A stretch of DNA of 38,717 nucleotides, taken from NCBI RefSeq assembly GCF_015356865.1, contig NZ_JAAFZA010000084.1:1-38717 (forward strand), written 5' to 3'. Shown in pieces: positions 24,706 to 30,006 of this stretch. The DNA is from Catenulispora pinisilvae (GTDB lineage: Bacteria > Actinomycetota > Actinomycetes > Streptomycetales > Catenulisporaceae). Numbering within the stretch: position 1 is the first letter of the stretch; each line of letters opens with the position of its first letter. The notes beneath the pieces are model-generated. The model did no database searches. It was not told the DNA's origin and was given only the letters and a program-made list of their open reading frames with translations. The position numbers and the translations under genes are program-made.

Positions 24706-25197
24706 TTACAGAGCGCCCCAGGTGTACGTTTGCTTGCGAAGCTTCAGGTAGACGAAAGATTCGGTCGACCGGACCTGCGGGAGGGCTCGGATCCGTTTGT
24801 TGATGATCTCCAGGAGGTGGTCGTCGTCCGCGCACACCACCTCGACCAGCAGGTCGAAGGACCCGGCGGTCATCACCACGTAGTCGACCTCGGCCATCTC
24901 GGCCAGCGCGTCGGCCACCGGCTCCAGATCGCCCTCGGCGCGGATGCCGATCATCGCCTGGCGGTGGAAGCCGACCGTCAGCGGGTCGGTGACGGCCACG
25001 ATCTGCATCACGCCGGCGTCGATGAGCTTCTGCACCCGCTGGCGCACCGCCGCCTCGCTCAAGCCCACCGCCCGGCCGATCGTCGCGTAGGCGCGCCGTC
25101 CGTCCTGCTGGAGCTGTTCGATGATGGCTTTGGACAGGGGGTCCAAGTGGTAGCCGCCGGCTGCGCCGCTCGCCCTGTCGTTCGTCCTGTCGGTCAC
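24706..25197 (-). CDS. Lrp/AsnC-family transcriptional regulator
   Basis: A 163-aa protein from GTG 25197 (ATG 25233 is possible). The N-terminal HTH LDPLSKAIIEQLQQDGRRAY, ATIGRAVGLSEAAVRQRVQKL and the ligand-binding RAM domain (FHRQAMIGIRAEGD...VDYVVMTAGSFDLLVEVVCADDDHLLEII) are complete. Lrp/AsnC proteins sense amino acids and wrap DNA as octamers. It lies between the aminotransferase (same strand) and the divergent aldehyde dehydrogenase, the usual place for a local regulator of amine or amino-acid use. The 160-base divergent spacer has an inverted repeat that could be its site. Confidence 0.93.
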   Translation of the reverse strand: MTDRTNDRASGAAGGYHLDPLSKAIIEQLQQDGRRAYATIGRAVGLSEAAVRQRVQKLIDAGVMQIVAVTDPLTVGFHRQAMIGIRAEGDLEPVADALAEMAEVDYVVMTAGSFDLLVEVVCADDDHLLEIINKRIRALPQVRSTESFVYLKLRKQTYTWGAL

Positions 25198-25241
25198 GAA
25201 GGGATTGTGACAACGGGAACGGTATTTTGGCAAGGCTTCAT

Positions 25242-25287
25242 CGATGGAATCCGTATGTGAGGGCGTTTTTAAGCACTGAATCCATCG
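25242..25287. promoter_or_regulatory. Inverted repeat in the Lrp/dehydrogenase spacer
   Basis: CGATGGAATCC (25242-25252) and TGAATCCATCG (25277-25287) are complementary at 9 of 11 positions, with centres 35 bases apart. TAGGCT at 25308-25313 is a candidate -10 of the dehydrogenase gene. Widely spaced pairs are common for Lrp-type proteins. Confidence 0.45.
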
Positions 25288-25357
25288 TCACTGTCGACCC
25301 AACTGTGTAGGCTGGTCTCCCTCAGAGCCGGCCCTGATCCAAGAGGAGACGAACACC

Positions 25358-26791
25358 GTGGAAGCACGCCAGCTTCGCAACTATGTAGGCGGCAAGCCGG
25401 TCGACACCGTGTCCGGCAAGACCAGCCAGATCATCGACCCGGTCACCGAGCAGGTGATCGCGAACGCGCCGGTCTCGGAGTCGGACGACGTCGACGCCGC
25501 GATGCGCGCCGCCGCGGAGGCGTTCCCGGGCTGGCGCGACACCACTCCTTCGGAGCGGCAGCGGCTGCTGCTGAAGGTGGCCGACGCGATCGAGGCCCGG
25601 GCCGAGGAGATCGTCGCGGTGGAGTCGCAGAACACGGGCAAGCCGCTGGGCCTGACCGCCTCTGAGGAACTGCCGCCGATGGTGGACCAGATCCGGTTCT
25701 TCGCCGGTGCCGCGCGGATGCTGGAGGGCACTGCCTCCGGTGAGTACCTGGCCGGGCACAGCTCCTGGATCCGGCGTGAGCCGGTCGGGGTGTGCGCGCA
25801 GGTCGCGCCGTGGAACTACCCGGCGATGATGGCGGTGTGGAAGTTCGCGCCGGCCATCGCCGCCGGCAACACCGTGGTGCTCAAGCCGTCCGACACCACG
25901 CCGATGTCCACCCTGCTGATGGCCGAGATCATCGGTGAGATCCTGCCGGCCGGCGTGTTCAACGTGATCTGCGGCGACCGGGACACCGGCCGCGCCATGG
26001 TCGAGCACAAGACCCCGGCGATGGCCTCGATCACCGGCTCGGTGCGGGCCGGCATGGAGGTCGCGGCCACCGCCGCCGCCGACGTCAAGCGGGTGCACCT
26101 GGAGCTCGGCGGCAAGGCCCCGGTCATCGTCTACGCCGACGCCGACCTGGACGCCGCGGTCGAGGGCATCTCGGTCGCCGGGTTCTTCAACGCCGGCCAG
26201 GACTGCACCGCGGCCACCCGGGTGCTGGTCGAGGACTCGGTGCACGACGCCTTCGTGGCCAAGCTGACCGAGGCGGCCGCGGCCACCAAGACCGGGAACC
26301 CGGACGACGAGGACGTGCTCTACGGCCCGCTGAACAACGCCAACCAGCTGCGGCACGTCACCGGCTTCATCGACCGGCTCCCGGCGCACGCCAAGGTCGA
26401 GACCGGCGGCGCGCGGGTCGGGGACAAGGGGTACTTCTTCGCCCCGACCGTGGTCTCCGGGCTCAAGCAGGACGACGAGATCATCCAGAACGAGGTCTTC
26501 GGCCCGGTGATCACCGTGCAGCGGTTCGCCGGCGAGGAGCAGGCGCTGACCTGGGCCAACGACGTGGAGTACGCGCTGGCGTCGTCGGTGTGGACCAAGG
26601 ACCACGGCAAGGCGATGCGCGCCGCCAAGGCCCTGGACTTCGGCTGCGTGTGGATCAACACCCACATCCCGCTGGTCGCCGAGATGCCGCACGGCGGGTT
26701 CAAGCACTCCGGGTACGGCAAGGACCTGTCGACGTACGGGTTCCAGGACTACACCCGGATCAAGCACGTGATGAGCAACATCGAGGGCTGA
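25358..26791 (+). CDS. Aldehyde dehydrogenase, gamma-aminobutyraldehyde type
   Basis: A 477-aa ALDH starting GTG 25358 behind AAGAGGAG. The catalytic pair is Glu249 in LELGGKAP and Cys283 in NAGQDCTAATRV, 34 residues apart as in the family. The NAD site APWNYPAMMAVWKFAPAIAAGNTVVLKPSD and the late motifs NEVFGPVITV and PHGGFKHSGYGKDLS are present. The wording (start RNYVGGK, then EMPHGGFKHSGYGKD) matches PatD/aminobutyraldehyde dehydrogenases. The reaction would turn 4-aminobutanal into GABA with NAD. It is divergent from the Lrp regulator and ends in a hairpin. Betaine-aldehyde activity cannot be excluded. Confidence 0.93.
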   Translation: MEARQLRNYVGGKPVDTVSGKTSQIIDPVTEQVIANAPVSESDDVDAAMRAAAEAFPGWRDTTPSERQRLLLKVADAIEARAEEIVAVESQNTGKPLGLTASEELPPMVDQIRFFAGAARMLEGTASGEYLAGHSSWIRREPVGVCAQVAPWNYPAMMAVWKFAPAIAAGNTVVLKPSDTTPMSTLLMAEIIGEILPAGVFNVICGDRDTGRAMVEHKTPAMASITGSVRAGMEVAATAAADVKRVHLELGGKAPVIVYADADLDAAVEGISVAGFFNAGQDCTAATRVLVEDSVHDAFVAKLTEAAAATKTGNPDDEDVLYGPLNNANQLRHVTGFIDRLPAHAKVETGGARVGDKGYFFAPTVVSGLKQDDEIIQNEVFGPVITVQRFAGEEQALTWANDVEYALASSVWTKDHGKAMRAAKALDFGCVWINTHIPLVAEMPHGGFKHSGYGKDLSTYGFQDYTRIKHVMSNIEG

Positions 26792-26811
26792 TAGGCACGC
26801 GGTGTCCCGGC

Positions 26812-26841
26812 GGGCCGGCTCGGGAAAACCCGGGCCGGCCC
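26812..26841 (+). terminator. Terminator hairpin after the aldehyde dehydrogenase
   Basis: A 13-bp stem with one G-U pair, GGGCCGGCTCGGG (26812-26824) with its partner at 26829-26841, closes an AAAA loop. ACCTTGCTT follows. It also shields the next gene. Confidence 0.8.
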
Positions 26842-26867
26842 ACCTTGCTTGCCACGATGATGAGCGC

Positions 26868-28046
26868 ATGACCGACGCGAGCACCCACTTCCGCGAGCGC
26901 GGCGCGCTGATCACCGCCTTGAAGGCCGGTGAGCTGACCGCCGCCGACGCGGTGGCGCGCACCCGCCCGGCCGTGGAACTGCTGGGCCTGCTGGTCCCGA
27001 TCGACGGGCTGACGGAGGGCTATCTCGGCGGGCGCGCTCACCGCGGTCTGGACGTCACCCGGCACGACTTCGAGCCCTGGCGCCGGCGACTGCTCGCGGA
27101 GGTCGCGGTGCTCCTGGAGTGGTGGGTCGGGGACGACACGGATGCCTGGCTGGCGTTGGCGGCGCGCGCCGGTGCCTATCGGGGCTCGGTCGCGGAGCTG
27201 ATCGACTCGGTCGCCCGACCCGGACCCGCAGACCCCGCGCTGTGGGCGGGGCGGGCTCCGCGCTGGCCGCGCGGGGTGGACGCGTCGGCGGTGCTGTTGG
27301 CGATGGCGCCGCCCGGGATCGTGGAGGCGTTCCTCGACACGTGCGGCACAGACGAGGCGGCGCAAGGGATTCTGGTGCGGATGCTGGATCGCGGTCCGTT
27401 GCCCCCGAAGTTCGTCGACTACGTGTTCGGCCCGCTGGGCACGGACGCCATGTCCGACGCGCTGCTTCGGAACCCGGCTTATGAGATAGCGGTGCTCCGG
27501 CAGAGCGTGTTACGGGACCGGACCGATGTCGGGGCGCTGGAGCAGGCGTACTTCGCCCAGGGTGCCGATCGTGAGCTGCGCATGGTTTGTGTCCGGCTGG
27601 CGGAGGCGGCCGGCGGGTTCCGGCTGAGGTTCCTCTCCCGGCTGGAGTCGCACGACGAGGATGCCGAGGTGCTCGGGCCGCTGCTGGTCTCCCGGGATCC
27701 GCAGCTCGTGCACTGGGTTCTGCGGCGGGTCAACGACAAGATGCGGGGGAGCGCGTTGCGCTGGGCCGGGTACGCGACCGTGGCCGGCACCGCCGGGCCG
27801 GAGCCGGTGTGGGCGCTGGAGCAGGAGCGGACGGGTTCGCTGGCGCGGATGGCGGGGCCGGTGCGGGAGTCGATGTCCACCGGGTCTGTGGCGCCGATCC
27901 TGGCCGCGGCCGAGGAACTGCCGGTGACCGTGGGGTCCGGGGGTTCGGAGATCGAGCTCGGGGCGCCGCTGATCGAGCCCTGGCCTTATACGGAGCTGAT
28001 TCGGGAGTGCGCGGCCGGCGAGCGGCTCTCGCCATCAGTATTTTGA
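26868..28046 (+). CDS. Uncharacterised 392-aa protein, probably helical and cytosolic
   Basis: I do not recognise this protein. ATG 26868 (after GATGAGCGC) is chosen because upstream frame codons cross the terminator hairpin. It is Leu/Ala/Arg-rich and reads as a chain of helices, with no signal peptide, membrane segment or nucleotide motif. The central part (about 200-330) has helix pairs such as LLRNPAYEIAVLRQSVLRD, LEQAYFAQGADRELRMVCVR and DPQLVHWVLRRVNDKMRG, like alpha-solenoid (HEAT/ARM-type) repeats. This is an impression only. G+C-rich third codon positions and a coherent composition support coding. It lies alone between the dehydrogenase and the tRNA pair. Confidence 0.65.
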   Translation: MTDASTHFRERGALITALKAGELTAADAVARTRPAVELLGLLVPIDGLTEGYLGGRAHRGLDVTRHDFEPWRRRLLAEVAVLLEWWVGDDTDAWLALAARAGAYRGSVAELIDSVARPGPADPALWAGRAPRWPRGVDASAVLLAMAPPGIVEAFLDTCGTDEAAQGILVRMLDRGPLPPKFVDYVFGPLGTDAMSDALLRNPAYEIAVLRQSVLRDRTDVGALEQAYFAQGADRELRMVCVRLAEAAGGFRLRFLSRLESHDEDAEVLGPLLVSRDPQLVHWVLRRVNDKMRGSALRWAGYATVAGTAGPEPVWALEQERTGSLARMAGPVRESMSTGSVAPILAAAEELPVTVGSGGSEIELGAPLIEPWPYTELIRECAAGERLSPSVF

Positions 28047-28143
28047 TTTCCGGTGCGGGGGCCGCCCGCCGGCCCGGCTTGCGTGGCCGGGTCCGGATCG
28101 GCCAAGCTCGACCCGGCTCGGATGTCCGGGCCACCTGCTCATC

Positions 28144-28216
28144 CCGGGTGTAGTGCAGAGGCAGTCACGCCGCCTCCACAGGGCGGAGGACGCCGGTTCG
28201 AATCCGGCCGCCCGGG
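28144..28216 (+). tRNA. tRNA, anticodon CAC (Val by code), atypical C33
   Basis: A 73-nt cloverleaf. The acceptor CCGGGTG pairs with CGCCCGG (one G-U), with discriminator G28216. The D arm GTG...CAC spans 28153-28168, the anticodon stem is CCGCC/GGCGG with loop TCCACAG (28175-28181), the variable loop AGGAC, and the T arm GCCGG-TTCGAAT-CCGGC. Anticodon positions 28177-28179 read CAC (codon GUG). Position 33 is C, not the near-universal U, and 32/38 is T-G. CCA is not encoded. The acceptor starts C1-G72. It is unlike the usual actinobacterial tRNA-Val, so the amino acid is uncertain. Confidence 0.7.
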
Positions 28217-28220
28217 CCCG

Positions 28221-28293
28221 CCAGGCGTAGTGCAGAGGGAGCCACACCGCATTTCAAATGCGGAGGACGCCGGTTCGAATCCGGTCGCCTGGA
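28221..28293 (+). tRNA. tRNA with anticodon UCA (would read UGA; suppressor-like)
   Basis: A 73-nt cloverleaf four bases after the previous tRNA. The acceptor CCAGGCG/CGCCTGG (7 perfect pairs) has discriminator A28293. The D arm is at 28230-28245, and the anticodon stem CCGCA/TGCGG carries loop TTTCAAA (28252-28258). The variable loop is AGGAC and the T arm GCCGG-TTCGAAT-CCGGT. Anticodon 28254-28256 is TCA, with U33, A37 and A38 all normal. It lacks the long variable arm and 8-bp acceptor of tRNA-Sec. It shares a 25-nt block (variable loop, T arm) with its neighbour at 77-bp spacing, so one arose by duplication. CCA is not encoded. Confidence 0.75.
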
Positions 28294-28310
28294 CCCGCCG
28301 CGCCGGCCGT

Positions 28311-28340
28311 TGTCATGGCGCGTGTCATGGCGCGTGTCAC
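28311..28340. repeat. 12-bp direct repeat TGTCATGGCGCG
   Basis: Two perfect copies at 28311 and 28323 and a diverged start of a third (TGTCACGG) at 28335 lie just after the tRNA pair. No function is apparent. Confidence 0.8.
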
Positions 28341-28417
28341 GGCCCTGCCATCCCCGGCCGTCGATCGGGTGCGGCGGCCCCGGGCGCGTGACACGATGGG
28401 CGCATGGTGAGTGACCT

Positions 28418-29947
28418 GTGACCCCTGGTGCCTCCGCCGAGGCCGGCAGCGTCCGGCTGGGCACCCCGATCGGCCGCGGCGTGCTGACCACCACGATCCT
28501 GGGCTCGGCGATGGCGTTCCTGGACGGCACGGTGGTCAACATCGCGCTGCCCCGGATCGGCCACCAGTTCGGGGCGTCGCTGGCCGGGCTCCAGTGGACC
28601 GTCACCGGCTACACGCTCACCCTGGCCGCGTTCGTGCTCGTCGGCGGCTCGCTCGGCGACCGCTTCGGCCGCCGCAAGGTCTTCCTGATCGGCGTGGTCT
28701 GGTTCGCCCTGGCCTCCCTGGCCTGCGGCCTGTCCCCGAATCTGGGCTTCCTGATCACTTTCCGCGCCGTCCAGGGCGTCGGCAGCGCACTGCTGACTCC
28801 GGGCGCGCTGGCGCTGATCCAGTCCGTCTTCCACCCCGACGACCGCGCCAAGGCCGTCGGCGCCTGGTCCGGGCTGGCCAGCATCGCCGGCGCCGCCGGC
28901 CCGCTGGTCGGCGGCTGGCTCATCGAGTACGCCAGCTGGCGCTGGATCTTCCTGATCAACCTGCCGCTGGCCGTGGCCGTGGTGGCCGTCGCACTGCGCT
29001 ACGTGCCGGAGTCGCGCGAGGTCGTCATCGGCCACTTCGACATCCCCGGCGCGGTGCTCGGCGCCCTGGGGCTGGCCGGAGTCACCTACGCCCTGGTCGA
29101 GGCCGGCGCCAAGGGCCTGGGCTCGGCGAGCGTGATCGCCACCGCCGTGGCGGGCGTCGCGGCGCTGGTGGCGTTCGTCCTGGTGGAGCGGCGCAGCCCG
29201 GCCCCGATGATGCCGCTGTCGCTGTTCAGCTCGCGGGAGTTCAGCGCCGCCAACGCCCTGACGCTGACGGCGTACGGGGCACTCGGCGCGCTGTTCTTCT
29301 TCTTCGCGACGTACTTGCAGGTGGTCGGCGGCTACAAGCCGCTGGCGGCCGGGCTGGCGTCACTGCCGACCACGATCGTCATGATGACCCTGTCCTCCCG
29401 GGTCGGCGGCCTCACCACCAAACTCGGCGCCCGCCGCCTGATGACCGCCGGCGGTGCCCTGACCGCGATCGGCGTGCTGATCCTGTCCACCTCCGGGCAC
29501 CACCCGAACTACTGGGCCCGCATCCTCCCGGCGCTGATCGTGTTCTCCCTCGGCATGGTGATGATCGCGGTCCCGGTGACGGTGACGGTCCTGAACTCCA
29601 CGACCACCGACCGCGCCGGCATCGCCAGCGGCGTGAACAACGCGGTGGCGCGCGCCGCCGGGGCGCTGGCGGTGGCCGCGTTCCCGCTGATGGTGGGGCT
29701 GAAGGGGGACGGGTACGCGGACCCGGCGAAGCTGGAGCCGGCCTTCGCCAAGGCGATGGTGCTGGCGGCGGTGCTGTTCGCGGTGACGGGGGCGATCGCC
29801 TGGTTCGGGGTGCGGGACGAGGCGACCCGGTCCACGGCGGAGCATCCGATGGAGGAGGCTCAGTGCAGTACTTGCCTGCCGATCGGGAGTCCTCCGCTGG
29901 AGCCCGCGCACGAGCACGGTGCGTCTCACTCGGCTCGGCCTTCATGA
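28418..29947 (+). CDS. MFS drug exporter, DHA2 (EmrB/QacA) family
   Basis: A 509-aa protein from GTG 28418 with about 14 membrane helices. Motifs: AMAFLDGTVVNIALPRIG (motif D1 of the DHA2 family), QWTVTGYTLTLAAFVLVGGSL-type helix 2, GDRFGRRKVFL (motif A), RAVQGVGSALLTPGALALI (motif B) and GAAGPLVGGWLIEYASWRWIF (motif C plus WRWIF). It exports drugs or metabolites with proton antiport; the substrate is unknown. The last ~50 residues are polar, with Cys and His (CSTCLPIGSPPLEPAHEHG). The stop is 60 bases from the convergent NB-ARC gene. In that gap only a weak CTAGG/CCTAG hairpin is seen. Confidence 0.93.
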   Translation: MTPGASAEAGSVRLGTPIGRGVLTTTILGSAMAFLDGTVVNIALPRIGHQFGASLAGLQWTVTGYTLTLAAFVLVGGSLGDRFGRRKVFLIGVVWFALASLACGLSPNLGFLITFRAVQGVGSALLTPGALALIQSVFHPDDRAKAVGAWSGLASIAGAAGPLVGGWLIEYASWRWIFLINLPLAVAVVAVALRYVPESREVVIGHFDIPGAVLGALGLAGVTYALVEAGAKGLGSASVIATAVAGVAALVAFVLVERRSPAPMMPLSLFSSREFSAANALTLTAYGALGALFFFFATYLQVVGGYKPLAAGLASLPTTIVMMTLSSRVGGLTTKLGARRLMTAGGALTAIGVLILSTSGHHPNYWARILPALIVFSLGMVMIAVPVTVTVLNSTTTDRAGIASGVNNAVARAAGALAVAAFPLMVGLKGDGYADPAKLEPAFAKAMVLAAVLFAVTGAIAWFGVRDEATRSTAEHPMEEAQCSTCLPIGSPPLEPAHEHGASHSARPS

Positions 29948-30006
29948 GGATCCTTGAGGGCCCTCGTTCTAGGTGAACCGTCCTAGGCGAATATGACCTG
30001 TGGTGT

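Noticed and set aside
28221-28293. tRNA-Sec
   Set aside because: The UCA anticodon fits, but the variable loop is only 5 nt and the acceptor 7 bp, while tRNA-Sec has a long variable arm and a 13-bp acceptor plus T stack. No selA, selB or selD in the window.
28221-28293. tRNA-Leu with anticodon CAA by shifting the loop one base
   Set aside because: The shift breaks the anticodon stem (A-C mismatch) and loses the perfect 5-bp helix.
28035-28605. Minus-strand open frames across the tRNA pair (with GFEPASSALWRR-like and DSNRRPPH-like text)
   Set aside because: These are the well-known spurious proteins produced by reading tRNA genes antisense.
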